Source: Micromonospora citrea (GTDB lineage: Bacteria; Actinomycetota; Actinomycetes; Mycobacteriales; Micromonosporaceae). From it: DNA of 64,000 bases. Under the pieces are notes generated by a model that saw only the letters and a program-made list of their open reading frames with translations, made no database searches and was not told the DNA's origin. Within the stretch, counting starts at the first letter, position 1. Each line of letters opens with the position of its first letter. Positions 24,750 through 33,076 of the stretch are shown one piece after another. The translations under genes and the position numbers were made by a program. Location of the stretch: contig NZ_FMHZ01000002.1 in assembly GCF_900090315.1 (NCBI RefSeq), forward strand, positions 2,272,501 to 2,336,500, written 5' to 3'.

Positions 24750-25727
24750 TCAGAAGTGGTACGCGGTGTGGTACTCGGGCACGACCACCCGGCTGCGCGG
24801 GGAGACCCGCCGCACCGCGGCGACCAGCCCGTCCAACTTCTCGCGGTCCGTCGCCGCCACCGGCACCGGGTTGCGCAGCTCGGTCTCGAAGTTGTCGAAG
24901 TGCACCGGCACCACGACCTTCGGCCGGTCCAGCGCGTCGAGCAGCCGCTCGGCGTAGTCTGCCGTGACGGTGGTGCTCGGCAGCGCCACCATGGCCACGT
25001 CCGGGGCGAGGCCGGTCAGGTTCCGCTCGACGAAGTCGCTCGCCCCCATGAAGAACACCGACGGGCCGTCGGCCACCCGCACCTGGTAGGCGAGGGTGTC
25101 GCCCTCGGGCAGGTCGGCGACGGTCTCGGGCTTCGGCGGCGGGCTGACCCGTACGCCCGGGAAGGCCATCGAGTACGACCTGTTGCGGCTGTGCAGCGAG
25201 CTGACGACCTCCACGGTGTACGCGCCGAAGTCCAGCACCTCCCCGCCCTTGACCGGGCTGAGCTGCCCCGACGGCAGCCCGTACGCCAGCCCGAGGTGGT
25301 AGGCCGTCAGGGTGCCGAACACGCGGGCGCCGGTGCGACCGGCGATGTACGGGACGTCCATGTAGTGGTCCCAGTGGGTGTGCGTGACGAGCACCGTCTC
25401 CGCCCGGTCGACGAGGGAGTCCACGACGTCGGTGCGGACCTCCAGCTTCTTGGCCGTGTCGAAGGCGCCCTTGAACAACCCCGTGTCGATGCGGCTGAGG
25501 AACGGGTCGAGCAGGACGGTGCGGTTGCCGATGTCGATGCGCCAGGCCGACGTACCCCACCAGCGGAAGCTGACCGGGCCGCTGCGGCGGCCGCCCGGCG
25601 CGGCGGCGACCGGGGCGGCGGCCTGCGCGGGGCCGGTCAGGGCGGCGCCGGCGAGCCCGCCGGCGGAGACCAGGGCGGTGCCGGCGGCGGCGTCGCGGAG
25701 GAAGCGGCGGCGGTCGAGGTTGGGCAT
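24750..25727 (-). CDS. Tat-exported metallo-beta-lactamase-fold hydrolase
   Basis: 325 residues. A twin-arginine signal (RRRFLRDAAAGTALV) is cleaved near residue 38. The metal-binding motif THTHWDH (115-121) supplies His116, His118, Asp120 and His121, and further metal ligands are likely in PVHFDNFE. The fold and FRWWGTSAWRID start resemble UlaG/RomA-type lactonases or phosphodiesterases rather than beta-lactamases. It should act outside the membrane after folding with metal in the cytoplasm. ATG at 25727 has GGGAGAG seven bases upstream. Confidence 0.9.
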   Translation of the reverse strand: MPNLDRRRFLRDAAAGTALVSAGGLAGAALTGPAQAAAPVAAAPGGRRSGPVSFRWWGTSAWRIDIGNRTVLLDPFLSRIDTGLFKGAFDTAKKLEVRTDVVDSLVDRAETVLVTHTHWDHYMDVPYIAGRTGARVFGTLTAYHLGLAYGLPSGQLSPVKGGEVLDFGAYTVEVVSSLHSRNRSYSMAFPGVRVSPPPKPETVADLPEGDTLAYQVRVADGPSVFFMGASDFVERNLTGLAPDVAMVALPSTTVTADYAERLLDALDRPKVVVPVHFDNFETELRNPVPVAATDREKLDGLVAAVRRVSPRSRVVVPEYHTAYHF

Positions 25728-25882
25728 GCGGAACTCTCCCCGTCGTGGTGCTGATCGGTCGTGTCCGAGCCAACCAGCACCGCCCCCGCCCGGTCCAAGA
25801 TCGACGACCGGATCGGCCGATATCCGCCGCGATATCGGGCCAGCTCAGGGCGGCGGAATCCCGGCGTCCGGGTGGAAGGAAT

Positions 25883-26794
25883 TCAGTCGCCGCGCAGCGC
25901 CTCGACGGCGACGCGGGCGGCCTCGCCCATCGCCAGGTCGACGTCGATGCGGCGGGTGGCGAGCTGCGCGGCGCGGGCGAAGACGGCGACGGCGTACCGG
26001 CCGCCGTCGGGGTATTCGGCGACGCCGGCCTCCAGGTGCAGCCCGGGCAGGGTGCCGGTCTTGCCGGCGACCCGCACCCCGGGCGGGAAGCCGGCGGCCA
26101 GCCGGGTCCAGAAGAGCTGCCGGCCCATCCAGCCCCGGACCATCGCGCACGCCTCGGGCGGGCCCGCCTCGTCCCGCCAGATCAGCCCCAGCAGCCGGGT
26201 GATCTCCCGCGCGGTGCTCGACGTGGTGTGCGCCGGGTCGAACATCCGCATCGCACGGACCCGCTCCACCGGCAGGGTCGGGAAGATCCGGGCGAAGTCG
26301 GCCTCGGTACGCGCGCCGACGTCCGCGAGCATCATCTCGACCAGCTGCCGGGGCCCGCCGACGATCCGGGTGCGCGGCAGCCCCAGCTCGGCGGCGAGCA
26401 TCGGCAGCACGTCCGCCCCGACCCGGCGCAGCAGCAGGTCGGCGGCCGTGTTGTCGCTGACCGACATGGCGAAGTAGGCGAGGTCCCGCAGCGACACCTC
26501 GGCGTCGTCGGCGCAGCCGGCGATCCCCCACCCGCCGAGCCGGTCGTCGGCGGTCACCAGCACCCGCTCCTGCGGGTCGAGCTGGCCGGCGACGACCTGC
26601 CGCGCGAACTCCAGCACCAGCAGGATCTTGAAGATCGAGGCGATGACCACCTGCTCGTCGGCCCCGACCGCCACCTCACGCCGGCGCGCCCCCGCGTCGT
26701 CGTCGACGGCGTCGAGGTCGACGACGTGCAGGCAGCCGCTGACCCCGACCCGTGCGAACATCTGCCCGATCCGCTGCGTCACCACGACGGGCAC
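25883..26794 (-). CDS. class A beta-lactamase-like serine hydrolase
   Basis: 303 residues. SIFK (53-56) supplies the nucleophile, SDN is at 113-115 and KTGT at 245-248, the three class A signatures. The ExxxN motif that provides the deacylating Glu166 in true class A enzymes is not seen between SDN and KTG, and there is no signal peptide, so active beta-lactamase function is doubtful; a peptidase-like or esterase-like role is possible. GTGs at 26794, 26785 and 26782 are alternative starts, none with a clear ribosome site. A LysR gene starts 43 bases away in the other direction. Confidence 0.82.
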   Translation of the reverse strand: MPVVVTQRIGQMFARVGVSGCLHVVDLDAVDDDAGARRREVAVGADEQVVIASIFKILLVLEFARQVVAGQLDPQERVLVTADDRLGGWGIAGCADDAEVSLRDLAYFAMSVSDNTAADLLLRRVGADVLPMLAAELGLPRTRIVGGPRQLVEMMLADVGARTEADFARIFPTLPVERVRAMRMFDPAHTTSSTAREITRLLGLIWRDEAGPPEACAMVRGWMGRQLFWTRLAAGFPPGVRVAGKTGTLPGLHLEAGVAEYPDGGRYAVAVFARAAQLATRRIDVDLAMGEAARVAVEALRGD

Positions 26795-26837
26795 GGTAGC
26801 CGCCGCCCGCCGCCGGGCGCTGGCGTAGGGTCCGGCC

Positions 26838-27794
26838 GTGGACCTGCTCCGGCATCTGCGGCACTTCGTGGTGGTCGCCCGCGAGCTGCACTTCGGGCGG
26901 GCCGCCGAGCTGCTCGGCATGGCCCAGCCGCCGCTGAGCCAGTCGGTGCAGCGCCTGGAGCGGGAGCTGGCCGTCGAGCTGTTCGACCGGTCCCGCCGCC
27001 AGGTGCGCCTGACCACCGCCGGTCAACTGCTGCTCGGCGAGGCCGAGGAGCTGCTCGCCGGGGAGGGCCGGCTGCGCAACCTGATGCGCCAGGTGCGCGA
27101 GGGGGTGTCGGGGGTGCTCCGGGCGGGGGTGCCGCCGGAGACGCCCGCGGTGACGCTGCGCGAACTGCTCGACCGGCTGGCCGACCGGGCGCCCGGGCTG
27201 GACGTGGACCTGCACGAGCTGACCAGCGGCGAGCAGGAGCGGATGCTGGCCGAGGGCCGGCTGGACGTCGGCCTGCTGCACCACCCCGTCGCCGACGACG
27301 GGCTGCGCCTCGGCGCCGCCGTCGACGTACCGCTCGGGGTGCTGCTGCCGCGTGCCTCGCCGCTGGCCCGGGACCGCGAGGTGGAACTGGCGGCGCTGGC
27401 GGGCCTGGACCTGGTGACCGCGCCCCGGGCCACCGCGCCCGGCTGGCACGACCACCTGCTCGACGTCTGCCGCCGGCGCGGGTTCACGCCGGGGCGGGTC
27501 CGTCCGGCGCGCAACCCGGAGTTCCTCTTCGGGCTGGTGCTGGCCGGCGGCGGGGTCGCCGTCGAACCGGCGGCGACGGCCCGCCGGGAGCCCCGGATCG
27601 CCTGGCGGCCGATCGCCGGGGCGCCGCTGGTCAAGCGCACCTCGGCGGCGTGGCCGCGGCGCGGCGCGCACCCGGCCGCGCCGATGTTCGGGCAGCTCGC
27701 GGCGGAGGTGCTGGCCGACGGGCCGGCGCCCCCGGCGCCGCCGCCCGTGCCGGCGCCCCGGCCCTGGCCGGTGCTGTTCGACGAGCCGGCCTGA
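26838..27794 (+). CDS. LysR-family transcriptional regulator
   Basis: 318 residues. The N-terminal HTH (LRHFVVVARELHFGRAAEL, then QPPLSQSVQRLERELAV and LFDRS) is a standard LysR domain, followed by a two-lobe effector domain and a Pro-rich C-terminal tail. GTG at 26838 begins MDLLRHLRHF, the normal LysR start. It is divergent from the beta-lactamase-like gene with only 43 bases between starts, the AmpR-AmpC arrangement, so it very likely controls that gene from overlapping promoters. Confidence 0.93.
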   Translation: MDLLRHLRHFVVVARELHFGRAAELLGMAQPPLSQSVQRLERELAVELFDRSRRQVRLTTAGQLLLGEAEELLAGEGRLRNLMRQVREGVSGVLRAGVPPETPAVTLRELLDRLADRAPGLDVDLHELTSGEQERMLAEGRLDVGLLHHPVADDGLRLGAAVDVPLGVLLPRASPLARDREVELAALAGLDLVTAPRATAPGWHDHLLDVCRRRGFTPGRVRPARNPEFLFGLVLAGGGVAVEPAATARREPRIAWRPIAGAPLVKRTSAAWPRRGAHPAAPMFGQLAAEVLADGPAPPAPPPVPAPRPWPVLFDEPA

Positions 27795-27850
27795 GGCCGG
27801 GATCACCGGTTGGAAGGCCGCCCCCCGGGGGTACGCCAGGGGGACGCCCG

Positions 27851-27882
27851 GCCGGGCGTGGAAGCGCTTCCGCGCGCCCGGC
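27851..27882. promoter_or_regulatory. nested inverted repeat: LacI-type operator or terminator
   Basis: GGAAGCGCTTCC (27860-27871) is a perfect palindrome like LacI-family operators. It sits inside a larger stem GCCGGGCG/CGCCCGGC. It is 28 bases before the aldo/keto reductase start, so it could be an operator for that gene or the terminator of the LysR gene. Confidence 0.4.
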
Positions 27883-27909
27883 TCCGTGACGACCGGCGAA
27901 GGAGCCCCG

Positions 27910-28761
27910 ATGGCGAACGCGATTCCCGACATCTCCCTGAACGACGGCAACACCATCCCGCAGCTCGGCTTCGGGGTCTACCAGATCGACCCGAAGGACA
28001 CCGTCGCGGCGGTCCGCAAGGCCCTGGAGGTCGGCTACCGGCACATCGACACCGCCGAGATGTACGGCAACGAGGCCGAGGTGGGCCGGGCGATCCGCGA
28101 ATCCGGCGTGGACCGCGACGAGGTCTTCGTGACCAGCAAGCTCAACAACGGCTTCCACCGGCCCGACGACGCCCGCAAGGCGTTCGAGTCGACCCTGGCC
28201 GCGCTGAGGATGGACCACGTCGACCTGTTCCTCATCCACTGGCCGCTGCCCACCCTCTACGACGGCGACTTCGTGGCCACGTGGAAGACGCTGGAGGAGT
28301 TCCGGCGCGACGGCCGGGCCCGCTCGATCGGGGTGTCGAACTTCCAGGTGGCGCACCTGGAGCGGCTGGCCGCCGAGGCGGACACGGTCCCGGCGGTCAA
28401 CCAGGTGGAGGTGCACCCCTACTTCGGCAACGAGGAGGTGCGCGCCTACGGCCGGGCGCACGGCATCCCGACCGAGGCGTGGTCGCCGATCGCGCAGGGC
28501 AAGGTGCTGGGCGACCCGACCGTCGTCGACGTCGCCGAGCAGGTGGGCCGCACGCCCGCCCAGGTGGTGCTGCGCTGGCACGTGCAGCGCGGCGACATCG
28601 TCTTCCCCAAGTCGACCACCCCGGAGCGGATCGAGGAGAACTTCCGGATCTTCGACTTCGAGCTGGACGACACGGCGATGGAGCGGATCACCGGGCTGGA
28701 CCGGGGCGAGGCCGGCCGGCAGGGCCCGAATCCGGACACCTTCGACTACGTCCCCGCGTGA
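27910..28761 (+). CDS. aldo/keto reductase
   Basis: 283 residues. The catalytic tetrad of the family is complete: Asp47 and Tyr52 in GYRHIDTAEMYGNE, Lys77 in VTSKLNN and His110 in LFLIHWPLP. IGVSNFQ and the FPKSTTPERIEEN motif bind NADPH. It matches the 2,5-diketo-D-gluconate reductase-like (AKR5) subgroup. It should reduce small aldehydes or ketones in the cytoplasm. ATG at 27910 has GAAGGAG six bases upstream; the GTG at 27886 lacks a site. Confidence 0.94.
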   Translation: MANAIPDISLNDGNTIPQLGFGVYQIDPKDTVAAVRKALEVGYRHIDTAEMYGNEAEVGRAIRESGVDRDEVFVTSKLNNGFHRPDDARKAFESTLAALRMDHVDLFLIHWPLPTLYDGDFVATWKTLEEFRRDGRARSIGVSNFQVAHLERLAAEADTVPAVNQVEVHPYFGNEEVRAYGRAHGIPTEAWSPIAQGKVLGDPTVVDVAEQVGRTPAQVVLRWHVQRGDIVFPKSTTPERIEENFRIFDFELDDTAMERITGLDRGEAGRQGPNPDTFDYVPA

Positions 28762-28847
28762 GTCTTCCTCGGTGACGCGGCGGCTACGGCGTGCTGCCCT
28801 GGTGAGCCGCTGGCCCGGTCGCTCCCACCTGCCCCCAAAAGACGGGA

Positions 28848-28877
28848 GCTGCCCGCGACCCTCCGGTCGCGGGCAGC
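28848..28877. terminator. strong bidirectional terminator
   Basis: A perfect 13-bp stem GCTGCCCGCGACC with a CTCC loop lies between the convergent aldo/keto reductase and SigE module 2 membrane-protein genes. Confidence 0.8.
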
Positions 28878-28924
28878 CCCGCCGTGGAACGGGATCGGCC
28901 ACGGCGGTCGTCCCGGCGGTGGAC

Positions 28925-29809
28925 CTACCTCGTCATGACCACGTCGGCCGGGCGCTGCACCTTCACCTCGACGCCGTAGTCGAAGAGTTCGAGCGTGGCG
29001 GCGTACGTGCCGGTGTCGAGCCGACCCTTCAGCGTCGACTGCCACGTGCCGGTCAGTGCCACCTTCGCGACCCGGCCGTCGGCGCCCCGCGTGACGTCAC
29101 CGGACGTGGTCGTCGAGCCGTCCTTGGTCTGCGCGGCGTACTCGAAGTGCAGGCTGCCGTCCGGCCGCTGCGTGACGGTCGCGTTCGCGTCCTTGAGCGC
29201 CCTGAACAGGGCGGCCGGGTCGGGCGCCGCGGCACCCAGCACCGCGTCCCCGTAGAGGGAGAACCGGTCGTGCTTGCCCGGGTACTGCCCGTAGCGCCCG
29301 TACGTCTCCCCCGGGCCCTCCTTGTCGGCCGGCGGCCGGCCCAGCGGCGGTTCCCCGCCGACGTACCTGGTGCCGTTGATCAGCAGTTCGGTCGTGACCG
29401 AGTCGTCCTGCGGCTGACGGACGTACCCGGTGGCGGTCCTCGGGTCGAACGCGCCCTCGTACGTCATCCTGCTCTGCCCCGATCCGGCGCTGGTCGTCAG
29501 GCGCATCCGGTAGCTGACGTTCTCGCTGGCCGTCACCGCGGCGACCAGCGCCATGCGGGGCGACTCGGCGGTGACGGCCGGAGGCCGCGCCGCCGTCGGC
29601 CCCGGCTGCCCGGCTCCCCCGCCGACCGTCAGCACGGCGGCGGTCACCCCGGCCAGGCCCAGCACACCCATGGCGTACGTCGCCCGCAGCAGCGCCGTCC
29701 GGCGGTGGTGGCGCCGGCTCGCCGCGCCGAGGACGTCCGCTGTCAGCGTGACGTCGGCGACCTCGCGGCGCATGCCGTCGATCAGCGTGCCTTCGATGTC
29801 AGTGCTCAT
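28925..29809 (-). CDS. membrane-anchored partner of SigE factor (module 2)
   Basis: 294 residues. A cytoplasmic N-terminus of about 40 residues, one membrane segment (about 43-63) and an external domain of about 220 residues rich in beta strands (SYRMRLTTSAG, GDVTRGADG, TGTYAATLELF). The outer domain resembles LolA/LppX-like beta folds seen in other SigE-linked lipid or stress sensors, but this is a weak similarity. Its ATG lies two bases after the sigma stop, so the two are co-translated. No HxxxCxxC motif is present. Confidence 0.78.
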   Translation of the reverse strand: MSTDIEGTLIDGMRREVADVTLTADVLGAASRRHHRRTALLRATYAMGVLGLAGVTAAVLTVGGGAGQPGPTAARPPAVTAESPRMALVAAVTASENVSYRMRLTTSAGSGQSRMTYEGAFDPRTATGYVRQPQDDSVTTELLINGTRYVGGEPPLGRPPADKEGPGETYGRYGQYPGKHDRFSLYGDAVLGAAAPDPAALFRALKDANATVTQRPDGSLHFEYAAQTKDGSTTTSGDVTRGADGRVAKVALTGTWQSTLKGRLDTGTYAATLELFDYGVEVKVQRPADVVMTR

Positions 29810-29811
29810 CT

Positions 29812-30330
29812 CTACGCTCCATTCCAGGCCGGGGCGTCGTCGGCCGCCCAGGCAGCCGTGACCTCCCGGAGGCGGGACAGCCCCCGGGAGGTGGTGGACT
29901 TGACGGTTCCGATCGAGCACCCGAGCGTCTCGGCGGCCTCGGCCTCGCTCAACTGCTCCCAGTAGCGCAGCACCAGCACAGCCCGCTGGCGCGGCGGCAG
30001 CGCGGCCACCGCCTGGACGAGCGCCTGCCGCAGGTCCAGGGCGTCCGTGCCGTCGGAGCGGCCCGGCGGCTCCACGCTGGACAGCACCTCCGGCCGGCGC
30101 TTGCGGCTGCGCCACTGGTCGATCGCGAGGTGGTACATCGTGCGGCGCAGATATCCCTCCTTGTCGCCGCGCACCCGGTTCCAGTGCCGCATCATCCGTT
30201 CCAGCGCCGCCTGCAGCAGATCCTCGGCGGCGGTGCGGCTGCCGGTCAGCAGCACGGCTGTGGCCAGCAGGGCATCGCCCCGTTCAGCCACGAGGGTGTC
30301 CAACCCCTCGAAGCTCTTCCTCCAGCGCAC
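29812..30330 (-). CDS. SigE-family ECF sigma factor (module 2)
   Basis: 172 residues. Region 2 (LLATAVLLTGSRTAAEDLLQ) and region 4 (LPPRQRAVLVLRYWEQLSEA then SIGTVKSTTSRGLSRLRE) are complete. GTG at 30330 has AGGAGA five bases upstream; the longer frame from 30402 starts inside the promoter region and is rejected. The gene is followed after two bases by its membrane-protein partner. A candidate SigE-type promoter lies 26 bases upstream of the start. Confidence 0.91.
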   Translation of the reverse strand: MRWRKSFEGLDTLVAERGDALLATAVLLTGSRTAAEDLLQAALERMMRHWNRVRGDKEGYLRRTMYHLAIDQWRSRKRRPEVLSSVEPPGRSDGTDALDLRQALVQAVAALPPRQRAVLVLRYWEQLSEAEAAETLGCSIGTVKSTTSRGLSRLREVTAAWAADDAPAWNGA

Positions 30331-30355
30331 GGGCTCTCCTTCCGTCGCCACCAAG

Positions 30356-30379
30356 GACGACGGGTCGGGCCGCGAGGTT
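30356..30379 (-). promoter_or_regulatory. candidate SigE-type promoter, module 2
   Basis: On the minus strand AACC-N2-GCGGCC is followed nine bases later by GTC, giving an ECF-like AACC/CGTC pair. A start about eight bases downstream would give a leader of roughly 18 bases with the AGGAGA site. Confidence 0.45.
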
Positions 30380-30566
30380 GAGCGAGTTCGCGGATCAATC
30401 ACGAAATTCTCCCGGGCGCCCGCGGCGCGTCCACCGCCCCGCAGGGACGCCGACGGGTCCGCGTCACGGGGCCGCGCCCCACGGGGCCGCCAGATCGGAT
30501 CTCGCGGACCGCCGGGCGCGGTCTCGCGCCCCTCGGGTGGGACCGGAGCAACCGGGAGGAGGAACC

Positions 30567-31121
30567 ATGGAGGCGCTGCGGCTCGCCGTGATCGTCGGCA
30601 GCACGCGGGAGGGGCGGGCGGGCGACAGCGTCGCCCGCTGGTTCTGCGACCGGGTGGAGCGCCACGACGGGCTGGCGGTCACGGTCGTCGACCTCGCCGA
30701 CTACGACTTCCCCGCCGGCTACCCTGCGGAGCCGACCCCGGCGATGCGCGCGTTCGCCGAGCAGGTGGGGCGGGCGGAGGCGTTCGCGGTGGTCACCCCG
30801 GAGTACAACCGCAGCTTCCCCGCCTCGTTGAAACAGGCGATCGACTACGCGTACGACGAGTGGCAGGCCAAGCCGGTCGGTTTCGTGTCGTACGGCTGTG
30901 GTTCGGTCGGCCTGCACGCGGTCGACCAGCTCCGGACGGTCTTCACCGCCCTGCACGCCGTCACGATGCGCGACGTCGTCGGCGTGGACCTGCTCTGCGG
31001 CGAGCCGACGCCGCTGGCCGCCGACCGGCTGCGTCGGGCCGCCCGCGTCCTGCTCGACCAGTTGTGCTGGTGGGGCCTGACACTGCGCGACGGCCGCGCC
31101 GCGCGCCCGTACGTCTCCTGA
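30567..31121 (+). CDS. NADPH-dependent FMN reductase
   Basis: 184 residues of the flavodoxin-like NADPH-dependent FMN reductase family. The phosphate-binding loop [17 protein letters not shown] and the flavin-contacting [17 protein letters not shown] are intact. It could supply reduced flavin or reduce quinones and azo compounds. ATG at 30567 has GGGAGGAGG five bases upstream. It lies 25 bases before the DrrA-like gene on the same strand, so the flavin enzyme and the exporter are probably one operon. Confidence 0.93.
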   Translation: MEALRLAVIVGSTREGRAGDSVARWFCDRVERHDGLAVTVVDLADYDFPAGYPAEPTPAMRAFAEQVGRAEAFAVVTPEYNRSFPASLKQAIDYAYDEWQAKPVGFVSYGCGSVGLHAVDQLRTVFTALHAVTMRDVVGVDLLCGEPTPLAADRLRRAARVLLDQLCWWGLTLRDGRAARPYVS

Positions 31122-31146
31122 AAGTTCGCGACGGAAGGTAGAGATC

Positions 31147-32160
31147 ATGAGTAGACGCAGCACCGGCCCGGCCATCGAGGCCGAGGGCCTGACCCGGTCG
31201 TTCGGTGAGACCCGGGCGCTGGACGGGCTGGACCTCGAGGTGCCCGCCGGCACCGTCTACGGGGTGCTCGGCCCGAACGGCGCCGGCAAGACCACGGCGG
31301 TGCGGGTGCTGGCGACGCTGCTGCGCCCGGATGGCGGGCGGGCGCGGATCTTCGGCCACGACGTGGTCGCCGAGGCCGACGCCGTACGGGCCCGGGTCAG
31401 CCTCACCGGCCAGTACGCCTCGGTGGACGAGGACCTGACCGGGCTGGAGAATCTGGTCCTGCTCGGCCGGCTGCTCGGTCACCGCAAGCCGGCCGCCCGG
31501 GAGCGGGCCGACGGCCTGCTCGCCGCGTTCGGGCTGACCGAGGCGGCCGACCGGCAGGCCAAGAAATACTCCGGCGGCATGCGGCGGCGCCTCGACATCG
31601 CGGCCAGCATCCTCAACACCCCGGACCTGCTGTTCCTCGACGAGCCGACGACGGGCCTGGATCCGCGCAGCCGCAACCAGGTGTGGGAGATCGTGCGGGC
31701 GGTGGTGGCGCACGGCACCACCGTGCTGCTGACCACGCAGTACCTCGACGAGGCCGACCAGTTGGCCGGCCGGATCGCGGTGGTCGACCACGGCCGGGTG
31801 ATCGCGGAGGGCACCCCGGGCGAGTTGAAGGCGTCGGTCGGGTCCGGCACCGTCCACCTGCGGCTGCGCGACGCGCACCAGCGGCCCGACGCGGAGCGGC
31901 TGCTGCGGGCGGTGCTGGACGTGCCGGTGCAGCTCGAACCCGACCCGGTGGCGCTGACCGCCCGGGTCGGCGGCGAGGGCAGCGACCTCGACGCCAGCGA
32001 GCAGGCCGCCCGGGTGCTCGGCGACCTGGCCCGCGCCGGCATCGTCGTCGACAACTTCTCCCTCGGCCAGCCGAGCCTGGACGAGGTCTTCCTGGCCCTG
32101 ACCGACCATCCCGCCGTGCCGGCCGACGAGCGGGACGAGCAGCTGGAGGCAGCCCGATGA
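31147..32160 (+). CDS. DrrA-like ABC exporter ATP-binding protein
   Basis: 337 residues. Walker [10 protein letters not shown] (42-50), signature [10 protein letters not shown] (141-150), Walker [15 protein letters not shown] and the C-terminal [20 protein letters not shown] tail mark the daunorubicin-resistance (DrrA) group of ATPases, which power export of lipophilic compounds. Its stop overlaps the permease ATG (ATGA). No antibiotic biosynthetic gene is adjacent, so the substrate is unknown. Confidence 0.94.
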   Translation: MSRRSTGPAIEAEGLTRSFGETRALDGLDLEVPAGTVYGVLGPNGAGKTTAVRVLATLLRPDGGRARIFGHDVVAEADAVRARVSLTGQYASVDEDLTGLENLVLLGRLLGHRKPAARERADGLLAAFGLTEAADRQAKKYSGGMRRRLDIAASILNTPDLLFLDEPTTGLDPRSRNQVWEIVRAVVAHGTTVLLTTQYLDEADQLAGRIAVVDHGRVIAEGTPGELKASVGSGTVHLRLRDAHQRPDAERLLRAVLDVPVQLEPDPVALTARVGGEGSDLDASEQAARVLGDLARAGIVVDNFSLGQPSLDEVFLALTDHPAVPADERDEQLEAAR

Positions 32161-33014
32161 GCAGCAACGCCACCACCACGACCGGGCCGGCCCCGGCGGT
32201 CTACGTACCGTCGGCGGAGGCGCTGTCGACAGTCCTCGCGCCCGGTGCCCGGCCGGCCCGACCGACCCCGCTGTCGGCGTCGCTGACGTTCGGCTGGCGC
32301 GCCATGCTGAAGATCAAGCACGTGCCGGAGCAGCTGTTCGACGTGACGGCGTTCCCGATCATCATGGTGCTGATGTTCACGTACCTGTTCGGCGGCGCCC
32401 TCGCCGACAGCCCGCGCGACTATTTGCAGTTCTTCCTGCCCGGCATCATGGTCACCAGCGTCGTGATGATCACCATGTACACCGGCATCGGCCTCAACAC
32501 CGACATCGAGAAGGGCGTCTTCGACCGGTTCCGGACGCTGCCGGTCTGGCGGCCCGCCGCGCTCGTCGGCATGATCTTCGGCGACGTGCTGCGCTACGTG
32601 CTGGGTGCCCTGGTCATCTTCGGCGTCGGACTGGTGCTGGGCTTCCGCCCCGACGGCGGGTTGCTCGGGGTGCTGGGCGGCATCGGCCTGCTGGTGGTCT
32701 TCTCGTTCGCGTTCTCCTGGGTGTGGACGTTCTTCGGCCTGGTCCTGCGCAGCGAGAAGTCGGTGATGGGGGTCAGCATGATGGTGCTGTTTCCGCTGAC
32801 CTTCCTGAGCAACGTCTTCGTCGACCCGGCCACCATGCCCGGCTGGTTGCAGGCGTTCGTGAAGGTCAACCCGATCACCCAGCTGGTGGCGTCGGTGCGC
32901 GGCGTCATGTCCGACGCACCCGACGCGTCGGGCACGATGTGGACGCTGGTGTGGAGCGCCGGCTTCCTGCTGGTCTTCGGCACCCTCACCATGTACCGCT
33001 ACAACCGCCGCTGA
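32157..33014 (+). CDS. DrrB-like ABC-2 permease
   Basis: 285 residues. A cytoplasmic N-terminus of about 60 residues is followed by six membrane segments. [37 protein letters not shown] and the [14 protein letters not shown] motif before the last segment are characteristic of DrrB/ABC-2 exporters. It pairs with the overlapping DrrA-like ATPase. A perfect 17-bp terminator follows. Confidence 0.94.
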   Translation: MSSNATTTTGPAPAVYVPSAEALSTVLAPGARPARPTPLSASLTFGWRAMLKIKHVPEQLFDVTAFPIIMVLMFTYLFGGALADSPRDYLQFFLPGIMVTSVVMITMYTGIGLNTDIEKGVFDRFRTLPVWRPAALVGMIFGDVLRYVLGALVIFGVGLVLGFRPDGGLLGVLGGIGLLVVFSFAFSWVWTFFGLVLRSEKSVMGVSMMVLFPLTFLSNVFVDPATMPGWLQAFVKVNPITQLVASVRGVMSDAPDASGTMWTLVWSAGFLLVFGTLTMYRYNRR

Positions 33015-33022
33015 CCCGGCCG

Positions 33023-33060
33023 GCGACGGGCACCGCCACCTTCGTGGCGGTGCCCGTCGC
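33023..33060. terminator. perfect 17-bp terminator hairpin
   Basis: GCGACGGGCACCGCCAC and its exact complement flank a CTTC loop. It separates the convergent DrrB-like gene and the SigE module 3 membrane-protein gene. Confidence 0.88.
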
Positions 33061-33076
33061 CGTCGCGTTGGCCCTG

